Below, piece after piece: positions 8,814-17,306 of a stretch of 32,263 nucleotides of DNA. Each line of letters opens with the position of its first letter. Positions within the stretch are counted from its first letter, which is position 1. The notes beneath the pieces are model-generated. The model was not told the DNA's origin and ran no database searches. It was given only the letters and a program-made list of their open reading frames with translations. A program made the position numbers and the translations under genes. Source of the DNA: Rhodocyclales bacterium (GTDB taxonomy: Bacteria > Pseudomonadota > Gammaproteobacteria > Burkholderiales > Rhodocyclaceae); assembly GCA_016235765.1 (NCBI GenBank), contig JACRIZ010000031.1:1-32263 (forward strand), in the 5' to 3' direction.

Positions 8814-10193
8814 TTACTTGTGCACGCCGAGCTTCTCGCGCCAGCCGGGGAACAGCTTGTCGGCATCCTTGGGGAAGGACTCGAAGGCGCGGGCGAATTC
8901 CTTGTGCTCCTTGGCCCACTGGATCGGGTCGGCACCGGCCTTCCAACATTCGTAGGCCTGGCGCAGCGACTTGGCGCCGGCGGCCGGGCTGTCGATGTGG
9001 CCGTAGGCGCCGCCACCGGCGGTGTTGATGACGTTGCCGTGGCCGAGGTTCTCGAAGAAGCCGGGCAGGCGCAGTGCGTTCATGCCGCCGGAGATGATCG
9101 GGGTGGTGGCCTTGACGCCGTCCCACTTCTGGAAGTAGACCGGGCCCTGGCATTCGTCGCGCTCGATCATGTAGGCGATGACCTTGTCGTCGCCTTCGCC
9201 TTCCATCTTGCCGTAGCCCATGGTGCCGACGTGGATGCCGGAAGCGCCCTGCAGGCGGGACATCTTGGCCAGCACGAAGGCGGTGTAGCCGCGCTTCGAC
9301 GAAGGCGAGGTGACGGCGCCGTGGCCGGCGCGGTGGTAGTGCAGGAACTGGTTCGGGTACTGGCGACGGCAGGTGGTGATCATGCCGGGGCCGCCGACGT
9401 AGCCGTCGACCAGGAAGGCCAGCTTGTTGGCATCGGTGCCGAAGGTCTCCAGCGCGAAGTCGGCGCGGGCGCACATCTCGTGGTAGTCGTCGGCGGTGAT
9501 GTTCATGGAGAACAGCTTGGCCTGGCCGGTTTCGTCCATGGCGCGCTTCATCGAGTCATAGACCAGCGGGATGGTCTTCTTGATCGGGGCGAACACCTGG
9601 TTGCCCTGCGGCTCGTCGTTCTTGATGAAGTCGCCGCCGAGCCAGAACTGGTAGGCCGCCTTGGCGAAGGGCTCGGGACGCAGGCCGAGCTTCGGCTTGA
9701 TGATGGTGCCGGAGATGTAGCCGCCATCCTTGACCGGACGGCCGAGGATGCGCCACAGATCTTCGATGTTGTAGGCCGGGCAGTCGAACTGGCGGACGAC
9801 TTCGGGCGGCACGTGGAAGTCGACCATCTTGGCGTAGGCGATGTCGCCCATGCCCTGGTTGTTGCCGATGGTCAGGGTCAGGAAGGAGACCATCATGAAG
9901 CGGCCGTCGAGCACGTTGCGGTCGAACAGTTCGAGCGGATAGGCGATCCGCATGTCTTCTTTGGCTTCGTCGATGTAATAGACCAGCGCATCGACGCCCT
10001 TGGTGAATTCGTCGGTCGTCGAGACTTCGACGTTGGTGCCGGTCGAGGACTCGGCGGCGAAGTGCGCGGCGGCTTCCAGGTAGCCGGTGCCGTCCTTCGG
10101 CTTCATCGTGTAGGCGCACAGGATGTACTTGCCGCTCTTGATCAGGTCTTCTTCCTTGAGGCTGAGGTCGGCGTAGCGGGCTGATTGATCCAT
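8814..10193 (-). CDS. cbbM: Ribulose-1,5-bisphosphate carboxylase/oxygenase, form II
   Basis: A 459-residue form II RuBisCO large subunit. It carboxylates ribulose 1,5-bisphosphate to two 3-phosphoglycerates. The active-site segments are intact: IIKPKLG with catalytic K166, and GGDFIKNDE with the carbamylated K191. Both positions equal those I know for the Rhodospirillum rubrum enzyme. The C-terminal [17 protein letters not shown] loop is also present. The ATG at 10193 ([10 protein letters not shown]) has a strong AAAGGAG. No cbbL or cbbS lies in the window. Form II enzymes favour high CO2 and low O2, consistent with a microaerobic or anaerobic lifestyle. It is preceded by cbbY and followed by a terminator and the cbbQO activase pair. 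Confidence 0.99.
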   Translation of the reverse strand: MDQSARYADLSLKEEDLIKSGKYILCAYTMKPKDGTGYLEAAAHFAAESSTGTNVEVSTTDEFTKGVDALVYYIDEAKEDMRIAYPLELFDRNVLDGRFMMVSFLTLTIGNNQGMGDIAYAKMVDFHVPPEVVRQFDCPAYNIEDLWRILGRPVKDGGYISGTIIKPKLGLRPEPFAKAAYQFWLGGDFIKNDEPQGNQVFAPIKKTIPLVYDSMKRAMDETGQAKLFSMNITADDYHEMCARADFALETFGTDANKLAFLVDGYVGGPGMITTCRRQYPNQFLHYHRAGHGAVTSPSSKRGYTAFVLAKMSRLQGASGIHVGTMGYGKMEGEGDDKVIAYMIERDECQGPVYFQKWDGVKATTPIISGGMNALRLPGFFENLGHGNVINTAGGGAYGHIDSPAAGAKSLRQAYECWKAGADPIQWAKEHKEFARAFESFPKDADKLFPGWREKLGVHK

Positions 10194-10278
10194 GGTCTGC
10201 TCCTTTGTCTGGTGTCTGTGGTTATGTCGTCGCGATTCGAAGTGGCGCCATCTTAGTCGCGCCAAATCATAAAAAACA
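10194..10278 (-). promoter_or_regulatory. cbbM leader with possible secondary promoter
   Basis: The 85-bp spacer between cbbY and cbbM begins AT-rich. Reading the minus strand, TATGAT (10271-10266) resembles a -10 box, but no good -35 lies upstream of it. A short inverted repeat GGCGC/GCGCC (10244-10248 and 10259-10263) follows. It may give cbbM its own promoter or a stabilising 5' hairpin. The evidence is weak. Confidence 0.3.
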
Positions 10279-10995
10279 TTAAGATTTTTTGATCTGATGC
10301 ATAAGTCGGATATCGGGAAGCTGGGTCGAGGCCAGGTCGGGCAGGACGGCCAGCGCGCCGGTGAAATCCTCGTCGACCGTATAGCCGCTGGTCGTCACCA
10401 CCGTCGGCAGGCGTGCCGCGACGGCTGACTTCAGGCCGTTGGCCGAGTCCTCGATCGCCAGGCAATCCTCGGGCGCGAGACCGAGCCGTTCCAGCACCCA
10501 GAGGTAGATGTCCGGGGCGGGCTTCTTCTTCGGCACGATGTCGCCGGCGCCGATCACCTCGAACCAGTCGATCGCCTCGGGGGCCAGGCTGGCGCTGAGC
10601 AGGGTGGTGACGTTCTCGGGCGTGGTGGTGGTGGCAATGGCCAGACGCAGGCCGGCAACGTGCGCTTCGAGGAGCAGTTCGGTGACACCCGGCCGCAGCG
10701 GAATCTGCCCGGCTTCCAGCATCGCCAGGTAGTGGCGCGTCTTGGCAGCGTGCAGTCGCCTGATGATCTCGTCGGCATCCGGCTGGGCGAGGAAGCCCGG
10801 GTCGTGGTGTTCGGCGTAGAAGCGCATGCGCTCCTTGCCGCCAGTGACGGCAAGCAGTTCGCCGTACAGGTCGACATCCCAGTGCCAAGCCAGCGCGGCT
10901 TCCTCGAAGGCGGCGTTGAAGGCGGGGCGATGGCCGTCGCGCTCGGTATCGGCGAGGGTGCCGTCGACATCGAAGATCAAGGCTTGTAGTGACAT
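10279..10995 (-). CDS. cbbY: CbbY-type HAD phosphatase (xylulose-1,5-bisphosphate phosphatase)
   Basis: A 238-residue HAD-superfamily phosphatase. Motif [12 protein letters not shown] (8-18) has the nucleophile and acid/base aspartates, and motif [11 protein letters not shown], motif III KKKPAPD and motif IV EDS are visible. The cap contains [10 protein letters not shown], a signature I recall in CbbY of Rhodobacter sphaeroides. CbbY is known to remove xylulose 1,5-bisphosphate, a misfire product that inhibits RuBisCO. The related phosphoglycolate phosphatase CbbZ is the main alternative, but the cap motif favours CbbY. It is the first gene of the cbbY-cbbM-cbbQ-cbbO run. No Shine-Dalgarno is seen before the ATG at 10995, and the operator ends only 22 bp away, so the message may have a very short or no leader. 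Confidence 0.87.
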   Translation of the reverse strand: MSLQALIFDVDGTLADTERDGHRPAFNAAFEEAALAWHWDVDLYGELLAVTGGKERMRFYAEHHDPGFLAQPDADEIIRRLHAAKTRHYLAMLEAGQIPLRPGVTELLLEAHVAGLRLAIATTTTPENVTTLLSASLAPEAIDWFEVIGAGDIVPKKKPAPDIYLWVLERLGLAPEDCLAIEDSANGLKSAVAARLPTVVTTSGYTVDEDFTGALAVLPDLASTQLPDIRLMHQIKKS

Positions 10996-11011
10996 GGCGC
11001 GCAGACTAGCC

Positions 11012-11040
11012 TTGACAAACCATAAGGGCCAGTCACAATT
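11012..11040 (+). promoter_or_regulatory. Sigma-70-like promoter of cbbR
   Basis: TTGACA (11012-11017) is a perfect -35, followed after 17 bp by ACAATT (11035-11040), a fair -10. Transcription would start near 11047, 23 bp before the cbbR ATG. The promoter lies almost wholly inside the operator at 11018-11059, so CbbR bound there would be expected to repress its own gene. Confidence 0.65.
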
Positions 11041-11059
11041 TCTTATCCTTTTGATAAGA
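11018..11059. promoter_or_regulatory. Probable CbbR operator, copy 2 (cbbY-cbbM / cbbR)
   Basis: The site contains ATAAG (11022-11026) and a perfect 7-bp inverted repeat, TCTTATC (11041-11047) and GATAAGA (11053-11059), with a 5-nt spacer. Its core is T-N11-A, the LysR-family motif. The same arrangement at the same spacing recurs at 4578-4619 (34 of 42 identical). It separates divergent cbbY and cbbR. A leftward promoter with weak boxes (TGGCCC-N17-TAGTCT, -10 at 11003-11008) would lie just downstream, in the same register as at the other copy. Confidence 0.75.
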
Positions 11060-11069
11060 CAGCCCTGCC

Positions 11070-12035
11070 ATGAAGAACGTTACCCTGCGCCAGCTCAAGG
11101 TTTTCGAGGCTGTCGCCAACCATCTGTCCTTCTCGCGCGCGGCAGAGGAACTGCATCTCACCCAGCCCGCCGTGTCGATGCAGGTGCAGTCGCTGGCCGA
11201 GCAGGCCGGCGTACCGCTCTTCGAGCAGATGGGCAAGCGTATCTACCTCACCGCCGCAGGCGAGGAACTGCTGCGCCATGCGCGCCGCATCGGCCAGCAA
11301 TTGCGCGAGGCCGGCGATGCGCTGGGAGCGATTCGCGGCGCCAAGGGCGGCCGGCTGACGCTGGGCGTGGTGTCGACCGCCAAGTACTTCGCGCCGCGGC
11401 TGCTGGTCGCCTTCCGCGACGAGCATCCGGATGCCGACCTGCGCCTGGGCGTGTTCAACCGCGAGGCACTGGTGAACCAACTGGCCGACAACCAGATCGA
11501 CCTCGCCATCATGGGTGCGCCGCCGAAGGAGGTCGAAACCGTGGCCGCCGTGTTCGCCGATCATCCGCACGTGATCATCGCGCCGGCCGACCATCCGTTG
11601 GCGGCGAAAAAGCGCATCGATCCCGCCGACCTCGCCGGCGAACCCTTCCTGATCCGCGAACCGGGCTCGGGCACGCGCGGCGCCATGGAGCGCTTCTTCG
11701 CCGGCCACGGCGTAACGCTGACCAGTACCACCGAGATGGGCAGCAACGAAACCATCAAGCAGGCGGTGATGGCCGGCATGGGCATCTCGTTCATCTCCGA
11801 GCACACCATCGGCCTCGAACTGGCGGCGGGACGCCTGGTGCGCCTGCCCGTGACCGGAACGCCCGTGATGCGCCAGTGGTACGTCGTGCATCGCGCCGAC
11901 AAGCAGTTGCTGCCGATGACCCTGGCCTTCCTCGACTTCGTGCGCGAGGAAGGCCCGCGCCTGATCGTCGAGCAGGCGCCGATCGTGCCGGTCGCGGTGA
12001 GTCAGGCGAAGAAGCCTAGGCGTCCTTCCACTTGA
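11070..12035 (+). CDS. cbbR: LysR-type regulator of CO2 fixation genes, CbbR
   Basis: A 321-residue LysR-type transcriptional regulator. An N-terminal winged helix-turn-helix (about residues 3-62, with LTQPAVSMQVQSLAEQ as the recognition-helix segment) is followed by a periplasmic-binding-protein-like effector domain (about 90-300). CbbR proteins activate cbb operons and sense metabolites such as RuBP, phosphoenolpyruvate or NADPH depending on the species. Divergent placement from cbbY-cbbM with a shared operator is the classic arrangement. No strong Shine-Dalgarno precedes the ATG at 11070, so translation is probably modest. The 3' end overlaps the oppositely oriented redoxin gene by 20 bp. 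Confidence 0.95.
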   Translation: MKNVTLRQLKVFEAVANHLSFSRAAEELHLTQPAVSMQVQSLAEQAGVPLFEQMGKRIYLTAAGEELLRHARRIGQQLREAGDALGAIRGAKGGRLTLGVVSTAKYFAPRLLVAFRDEHPDADLRLGVFNREALVNQLADNQIDLAIMGAPPKEVETVAAVFADHPHVIIAPADHPLAAKKRIDPADLAGEPFLIREPGSGTRGAMERFFAGHGVTLTSTTEMGSNETIKQAVMAGMGISFISEHTIGLELAAGRLVRLPVTGTPVMRQWYVVHRADKQLLPMTLAFLDFVREEGPRLIVEQAPIVPVAVSQAKKPRRPST

Positions 12036-12570
12036 TCGAGCAGCCGATCGAAGCAATTTGCTCCTGCGGGCCGCTGCCGGTGAGCGCGACCTGCTTCATG
12101 GCTTCGAAAAGCTCGCGACGCGCGTCGGGCGCGGTCTCCTTGCGCGACTCGTCGAGCCGGCCGCGGTACTGCAGCCTGAGGTCGGCGTTGAAGCCGAAGA
12201 AGTCGGGCGTGCAAACGGCGCCGTAGGCCTTGGCGACTGCCTGCGTTTCGTCGAGCACGTAGGGGAAGGGGAAATTCATCAGCTTCGCTTCGCGCACCAT
12301 GTGCTCCCAGGAATCCTCCGGATAGTCGGTCGGGTCGTTGCTCATGATGGCGACGCTGCCTACCCCCAGCGCCTTGAGTTCCAGGCTGTCGCGGATGATC
12401 CGGTGGATGACTGCCTTGACGTACGGGCAGTGGTTGCAGATGAACATGACCAGCAGGCCGTTGGGGCCGCGTGCCGAGGCGAGGGTGTGGCGCTGGCCGT
12501 CGACGCCGGGGAGGTTGAAGTCGAGGGCTTTCCAGCCGAAATCGCAGACGGGGGGTTGGGTGGCTGCCAT
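12016..12570 (-). CDS. Thioredoxin-fold peroxiredoxin-like protein (AhpC/TSA type)
   Basis: A 184-residue thioredoxin-fold protein of the PRX-like group. After a strand ending LLVMF it has ICNHCPYVKAV (about 44-54), a CxxC-like redox pair (CNHC) at the place of the thioredoxin active site, then a peroxiredoxin-like insertion (SNDPTDYPEDSWEHM) and TPDFFGFN with the cis-proline region. It is probably a cytoplasmic thiol oxidoreductase; no signal peptide is visible. Its substrate is unknown. The ATG at 12570 has AGGAGG. It diverges from rsmE across 35 bp and converges with cbbR, overlapping it by 20 bp. Nothing ties it to CO2 fixation except position. Confidence 0.85.
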   Translation of the reverse strand: MAATQPPVCDFGWKALDFNLPGVDGQRHTLASARGPNGLLVMFICNHCPYVKAVIHRIIRDSLELKALGVGSVAIMSNDPTDYPEDSWEHMVREAKLMNFPFPYVLDETQAVAKAYGAVCTPDFFGFNADLRLQYRGRLDESRKETAPDARRELFEAMKQVALTGSGPQEQIASIGCSIKWKDA

Positions 12571-12605
12571 GATGTCGCCTCCTGGTCTTGTGAAATAATC
12601 ACTCG

Positions 12606-13334
12606 ATGATACCGCGCTTCCATTGCCCCTTTCCGCTGGCGCCCGGCGCCACCGTCGATCTGCCGCCGGAGGCGGCGCACCACGCGACCAAGGTGTTGCG
12701 CCTGAACGAGGGGGATGGGGTCATCCTCTTCGACGGCAGGGGCGGCGAATGGTTCGGCAGCTTGCGGCGCGTCGGCAAGACCATGGCTGTTGCGCTTGAA
12801 TCCTTCGACGACTCGGATCAGGAGCCGCCGCTGGCCATCACGCTCGCGCAGGGCTTGCCCGCCGCCGACAAGATGGACTGGATCGTGCAGAAGGCCGTGG
12901 AGCTTGGGGCGGCGCGCATTGCGCCGGTGGCTTGCCGCCGTTCGGTGATCCGCCTTTCCGGCGAGCGCATGGAGCGACGCGTTGCGCACTGGCAGGCGGT
13001 GGCGATTGCCGCTTGCGAACAATGCCGCCGGAATCGCGTCCCCGAGGTTGCACCGCTGGTTGACCTGCCTCAATTCCTGGGTGGGAGCGCGGGCGACAAT
13101 GGCCTGCGCCTGATCCTGGCGCCCGAAGCTGGAACGCGGCTGGCCGGGCTGCCGAAGCCGAGCGGGCCGGTGACGCTGCTGATCGGACCGGAAGGCGGCT
13201 TCGAAGAAGGGGAGTTGGCGGCGGCGGCGTCGGCGGGTTTCCAGGCGGTCAGCCTTGGCCCGCGCGTGCTGCGCACCGAGACGGCGGGGCTGGCGGTACT
13301 GGCGGCCATGATGGCTTTGTGGGGTGATTTCTAG
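12606..13334 (+). CDS. rsmE: 16S rRNA (uracil(1498)-N(3))-methyltransferase RsmE
   Basis: A 242-residue SPOUT-class methyltransferase, the usual length. RsmE methylates N3 of U1498 in 16S rRNA using S-adenosylmethionine. An N-terminal PUA-like part contains AAHHATKVLRL (23-33). The C-terminal trefoil-knot domain has KMDWIVQKAVELG (about 95-107), LLIGPEGGFEE (about 191-201) and LGPRVLRTETA (about 214-224). No convincing Shine-Dalgarno precedes the ATG at 12606, but this start gives the normal N terminus (MIPRFHC). The ppk2 gene follows after 12 bp in the same direction, so the two are probably cotranscribed. Confidence 0.95.
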   Translation: MIPRFHCPFPLAPGATVDLPPEAAHHATKVLRLNEGDGVILFDGRGGEWFGSLRRVGKTMAVALESFDDSDQEPPLAITLAQGLPAADKMDWIVQKAVELGAARIAPVACRRSVIRLSGERMERRVAHWQAVAIAACEQCRRNRVPEVAPLVDLPQFLGGSAGDNGLRLILAPEAGTRLAGLPKPSGPVTLLIGPEGGFEEGELAAAASAGFQAVSLGPRVLRTETAGLAVLAAMMALWGDF

Positions 13335-13346
13335 GGAGAGTCTGCG

Positions 13347-14840
13347 ATGTTCGAATCGGCGGAACTGGGTCACAAGATCGACAAGGAAACCTACCGCAAG
13401 GCGGTACCCAAGTTGCGCGCCGCCTTGCTCGACGCGCAGTACGACCTCAAGGAACAGGGCAAGATACCGGTGGTGGTGCTGATCAGCGGCCAGGACGGCG
13501 CAGGCAAGGGCGAGACCATCAATGTGCTCTACGAGTGGATGGACCCGCGCTTCATCTCGACGCTGGCCTTCTCGACGCCGACCGACGAGGAGCGCCAGCG
13601 CCCGGCCATGTGGCGCTACTGGCGCGCGCTGCCGCCCAAGGGCCGCATCGGCATCTTCGCCGGCTCGTGGTATTCGGACCCGATCCACGACTCCATCGAG
13701 GAAACGATCTCCAAGTTCGCGCTCGACCAGCGCATCGACCAGATCAACCGCTTCGAGGCCATGCTGGTGAACGAGGGCGCGCTGGTGCTCAAGTTCTGGT
13801 TCCACCTGACCAAGGACGCGCAGAAGAAGCGCCTCAAGGAGCTGGAGAAGGACCCGAAGACCGCCTGGCGCGTCACCAAGTGGAACTGGGATCGCCTCAA
13901 GACCTACGACAAGCTGCAGGACGTCGCCGGCCATATGCTGCGCATGACCAACACGCCCTGGGCGCCGTGGATCATCGTCGAAGGCGCCGACGACCGCTAT
14001 CGATCGCTCACCGTCGGCAAGATCATTCTCGACTCGCTGAAGAAGAAGCTCGCCGACAAGGTCAAGGACGTCACGCCGGTGGCGCCACCCGTGCCGCCGA
14101 ACATCGACGGCCGCGACATCATTTCCGAACTCGACCTCACTCACAGGCTGACCAAGGCGGCTTACGAGACCGAACTGGCGAAGTGGCAGGGCAAGCTGTC
14201 GGAACTCGTGCGCCATCCCCGCTTCAAGGAGCGTTCGCTGGTCTGCGTCTTCGAGGGCGCGGATGCGGCCGGCAAGGGCGGCAGCATCCGCCGCATCGGC
14301 GCCGCCATGGATGCGCGCCAGTACCAGATCGTGCCGATCGCCGCGCCGACCGAGGAAGAGCGTGCCCAACCCTATCTGTGGCGCTTCTGGCGCCACATCC
14401 CGCGCACCGGTCGTGTCGCCATCTTCGACCGCTCCTGGTACGGCCGCGTCCTGGTCGAGCGCGTCGAGGGTTTCTGCGCCGAGGCCGACTGGCTGCGCGC
14501 CTACACGGAAATCAACGACTTCGAGCATGAACTGGCCAAGGCCGGCGCCATCGTCATCAAGTTCTGGCTGCAGATCAGTCGCGAAGAGCAGTTGAAGCGT
14601 TTCAAGGAGCGCGAGAAGATCGAGTTCAAGCGTTTCAAGATCACCGAGGAGGACTGGCGCAACCGCAAGAAGTGGGACGCCTACCACCGCGCCATCTGCG
14701 ACATGGTCGACCGTACCAGCACGGGCGATGCGCCCTGGACGCTGGTCGAGGCCAACGACAAGAACTACGCGCGGGTGAAGATCCTGAAGACCGTTTGTGA
14801 GCGGCTGGAAGCGGCGCTGAAGAAAAAAAACAAGCTATGA
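13347..14840 (+). CDS. Polyphosphate kinase 2, two-domain (class II) polyphosphate:AMP phosphotransferase
   Basis: A 497-residue protein made of two fused PPK2 domains. The N-terminal half has a P-loop GQDGAGKGE (48-56), but its lid/Walker-B region reads FAGSWYSD instead of the usual FDRSWY. The C-terminal half has EGADAAGKGG (303-312) and an intact FDRSWYGR with D361-R362. In characterised class II enzymes the C-terminal domain is catalytic and makes ADP from AMP and polyphosphate, which fits the degeneration seen here. A strong AGGGAGAG precedes the ATG. It follows rsmE by 12 bp. It gives the cell a route from stored polyphosphate to adenylates, in keeping with phoU a little downstream. Confidence 0.92.
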   Translation: MFESAELGHKIDKETYRKAVPKLRAALLDAQYDLKEQGKIPVVVLISGQDGAGKGETINVLYEWMDPRFISTLAFSTPTDEERQRPAMWRYWRALPPKGRIGIFAGSWYSDPIHDSIEETISKFALDQRIDQINRFEAMLVNEGALVLKFWFHLTKDAQKKRLKELEKDPKTAWRVTKWNWDRLKTYDKLQDVAGHMLRMTNTPWAPWIIVEGADDRYRSLTVGKIILDSLKKKLADKVKDVTPVAPPVPPNIDGRDIISELDLTHRLTKAAYETELAKWQGKLSELVRHPRFKERSLVCVFEGADAAGKGGSIRRIGAAMDARQYQIVPIAAPTEEERAQPYLWRFWRHIPRTGRVAIFDRSWYGRVLVERVEGFCAEADWLRAYTEINDFEHELAKAGAIVIKFWLQISREEQLKRFKEREKIEFKRFKITEEDWRNRKKWDAYHRAICDMVDRTSTGDAPWTLVEANDKNYARVKILKTVCERLEAALKKKNKL

Positions 14841-14874
14841 TTGCCGGGTTCCAACTGCCGACCCTGTCCTGACC

Positions 14875-16248
14875 ATGCCCGAGCCGCAGAAAGCCGCCGC
14901 AACGCCGATCGCACCCGCGACTCCCGTCACCGACACTCGCCTCGTTTCCTGGGTGCGCCAGGCTGCGCCCTACATTCACGCCTTCCGCGGCAAGACCTTC
15001 GTCATCGCTTTCGGCGGCGAGGTGCTGGAGTCGGAAGCGGCGCAGGCGCTGATCCACGACGTGGCGCTGCTCGATGCCATGGGCATCCGTCTGGTGCTGG
15101 TGCATGGCGCGCGGCCGCAGATCGATGCCGAGATGAAGTCGCGTGGTCTGACGCCGCGCTTCCACAACGGCTTGCGGGTCACGGACGCCGAGGTGCTGGA
15201 GTGCGTCAAGCGCGCCATGGGCGTGACGCGCATCGAGATCGAGGCGATGCTTTCGCAGGGCCTGCCGAACACGCCGCTGGCGGGCGGCTTCCTGCGCGTC
15301 ACCGGCGGCAACTTCATCACGGCGCGGCCGGTCGGCGTCGTCGACGGCGTGGACTTCCAATACACCGGCGCGGTGCGCAAGGTGGTGGCCGAGGAAATCC
15401 AGGGCGACCTGGCGCAGGAGAACGTGGTGCTGATCACGCCGATCGGTGCGTCGCCGACGGGCGAGATATTCAATCTCGCCTGGGAGGAAGTGGCCGAGGC
15501 GGTGGCGACGGCGGTCAAGGCCGATAAGCTCATCTACCTGTGTGCCGCGCCCGGGCTCATCGACAAGAAGCACCAGTTGATCGACGCGCTGACGGCGGAC
15601 GAGGGCCAGTGGCTGATCGACAAGAAGGTGGCGCAGGCCGACGATGTCGCCCGCGTGCTGCCGGGCGCGGTACGCGCCTGCCGGGCCGGTGTCGGCCGGG
15701 TGCACTTCCTCGATTACCGCTCCGATGGCGCGATGCTGATGGAGTTCTTCACCCGCGAGGGCATCGGCACCGTGCTGACCAGCGCGGCACTGGCGACCCT
15801 GCGCAACGCCACGCACCTGGACGTCGGCGGCATCCTGGCATTGATCGCGCCTCTGGAGGCGGACGGCACGCTGGTGCGGCGCGGCCGCGAGCGGCTGGAA
15901 ATGGAGATCGACCGCTTCTCGGTGCTCGAACTGGATGGCATCATCGTCGGCTGTGCGGCGCTTTATCCGCTGACGGCCACCCGGGGCGAGCCGAAGGGCG
16001 CGGAACTGGCCTGCCTGGCCGTGATGGCCGAGTATCGGCGCGCCGGCTATGGCGACCAGTTGCGCATCCACATCGAGGAGCGGGCGGCGAAGCTGAAGCT
16101 CAAGAAGCTGTTCGTACTGACCACGCGCACGGCGCACTGGTTCATCGAACGCGGCTTCGTCGAGACGAACGTCGATGCGCTGCCCACGGGCAAGCGCGAG
16201 CTCTACAACCTGCAACGGCGCTCAAAGGTGCTCGTCAAGGCTCTGTAG
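14875..16248 (+). CDS. argA: Amino-acid N-acetyltransferase (N-acetylglutamate synthase)
   Basis: A 457-residue ArgA of the two-domain bacterial type. It transfers acetyl from acetyl-CoA to glutamate, the first step of arginine synthesis. Residues about 30-290 form an amino-acid-kinase-like domain (FRGKTFVIAFGGE, LVLVHGARPQID) that usually carries the arginine feedback site. Residues about 310-457 form a GNAT acetyltransferase domain with the acetyl-CoA loop EYRRAGYGDQL and the FIERGF end motif. The ATG at 14875 lies 34 bp after ppk2 and lacks a clear Shine-Dalgarno. The first 20 residues are Ala/Pro/Thr-rich and may be a disordered tail. It could be translated from the rsmE-ppk2 transcript. 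Confidence 0.94.
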   Translation: MPEPQKAAATPIAPATPVTDTRLVSWVRQAAPYIHAFRGKTFVIAFGGEVLESEAAQALIHDVALLDAMGIRLVLVHGARPQIDAEMKSRGLTPRFHNGLRVTDAEVLECVKRAMGVTRIEIEAMLSQGLPNTPLAGGFLRVTGGNFITARPVGVVDGVDFQYTGAVRKVVAEEIQGDLAQENVVLITPIGASPTGEIFNLAWEEVAEAVATAVKADKLIYLCAAPGLIDKKHQLIDALTADEGQWLIDKKVAQADDVARVLPGAVRACRAGVGRVHFLDYRSDGAMLMEFFTREGIGTVLTSAALATLRNATHLDVGGILALIAPLEADGTLVRRGRERLEMEIDRFSVLELDGIIVGCAALYPLTATRGEPKGAELACLAVMAEYRRAGYGDQLRIHIEERAAKLKLKKLFVLTTRTAHWFIERGFVETNVDALPTGKRELYNLQRRSKVLVKAL

Positions 16249-16287
16249 GGCTAGAATTCGACTACTGAAACCCCGGAGAAAAGACTT

Positions 16288-16560
16288 ATGGCCCGTATGG
16301 TGAATTGCATCAAGCTTGGCCGCGAAGCGGAAGGCATGGACTTCGCGCCGATGCCCGGCGAACTCGGCAAGCGACTGTTCGAGAATGTCTCGAAGGAAGC
16401 CTGGCAGCAGTGGATCCGCCACCAGACCATGCTGATCAACGAGAACCGCCTGAACCTGGCCGACCCGCGCGCCCGCGCCTACCTTGCCGAGCAGGTCGAG
16501 AAGCATTTCTTCGGCGAGGGTGCCGCCGCGGTGAGCGGCTACGTGCCGCCGAAGTCCTGA
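16288..16560 (+). CDS. yggX: Fe(2+)-trafficking / oxidative damage protection protein YggX
   Basis: A 90-residue YggX-family protein. It begins [19 protein letters not shown] with the conserved cysteine at position 7, and the central FENVSKEAW and [15 protein letters not shown] segments are family hallmarks. YggX proteins help maintain iron-sulfur enzymes under oxidative stress, probably by handling labile iron. GGAGA precedes the ATG at 16288. The gene lies 39 bp after argA on the same strand and converges with phoU, 4 bp between their stop codons. Confidence 0.97.
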   Translation: MARMVNCIKLGREAEGMDFAPMPGELGKRLFENVSKEAWQQWIRHQTMLINENRLNLADPRARAYLAEQVEKHFFGEGAAAVSGYVPPKS

Positions 16561-16564
16561 GAGG

Positions 16565-17263
16565 CTACTGCCCGACTTCCTGCTCGATCGCCTCGATGCC
16601 GATGTGGCGTACGTCGCGGCCCTTGGCCATGTAAACGACGTACTCGGACAGGTTCTTGGCATGGTCGCCGATGCGCTCGATCGACTTGGCGATGAACAGC
16701 ACGTCGAGTGCCGGGGTGATGGTGCGCGGGTCTTCCATCATGAAGGTGATCAACTGGCGCATGATCGCCTTGAACTCGGCGTCGACCTCCTGATCCTGGC
16801 GGGCGATGCTTGCTGCCGCCGAGGCGTCGGTGCGGGCGAAGGAATCCAGCGCCTTGCGCAACATGTCGAGCGCCAGCGCGGCGGCATGCTGGAGAGGAAT
16901 GCGCGGCCGGAAGGAAGTATCCGCCGCATGCAGCGCCCGCGCCTTCTTGGCGATCTTCTTGGCTTCGTCGCCGATCCGCTCGAGGTCGGTGATGGTCTTG
17001 ACCACCATCATGATGGTGCGCAGGTCGGACGCGGTCGGCTGGCGGCGGGCGATGATGTGGGTGCAGGCCTCGTCGAGCTCGACTTCGTTGCGATTGACCA
17101 AGTGGTCCTGCTCGATGACCTGGTCGGCCATGCCGATATCGCCGGTATCGAGGGCAGTCATCGCCTGGACGATCTGCTTTTCGACCAGGCCGCCCAGTTG
17201 CAGCACCCGGGTCCGGATGTTGCCGAGGTCGACGTCGAACTGCTTGGTGATGTGTTCGTTCAT
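16565..17263 (-). CDS. phoU: Phosphate signalling regulator PhoU
   Basis: A 232-residue, all-helical PhoU of normal length. Its two related three-helix halves each carry the metal-binding E/DxxxD-type helix: DLERIGDEAKKIA (about 93-105) and SIERIGDHAKNLSEY in the second half, with the GRDVRH end. PhoU restrains the PhoR-PhoB phosphate response through the Pst transporter. The pst and phoBR genes are not in this window, so phoU is separated from its usual neighbours. The ATG at 17263 has only a weak Shine-Dalgarno. It lies 43 bp downstream of rpiA on the same strand and may be cotranscribed with it. Confidence 0.95.
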   Translation of the reverse strand: MNEHITKQFDVDLGNIRTRVLQLGGLVEKQIVQAMTALDTGDIGMADQVIEQDHLVNRNEVELDEACTHIIARRQPTASDLRTIMMVVKTITDLERIGDEAKKIAKKARALHAADTSFRPRIPLQHAAALALDMLRKALDSFARTDASAAASIARQDQEVDAEFKAIMRQLITFMMEDPRTITPALDVLFIAKSIERIGDHAKNLSEYVVYMAKGRDVRHIGIEAIEQEVGQ

Positions 17264-17306
17264 GGTTCGCTAGTCTAGGCTCAAAACATGACGGAAATGT
17301 TGCAGT

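Noticed and set aside
12360-14687. 775-codon minus-strand open frame opposite rsmE and ppk2
   Set aside because: Shadow frame in GC-rich coding DNA; both plus-strand genes have intact family motifs over this stretch.
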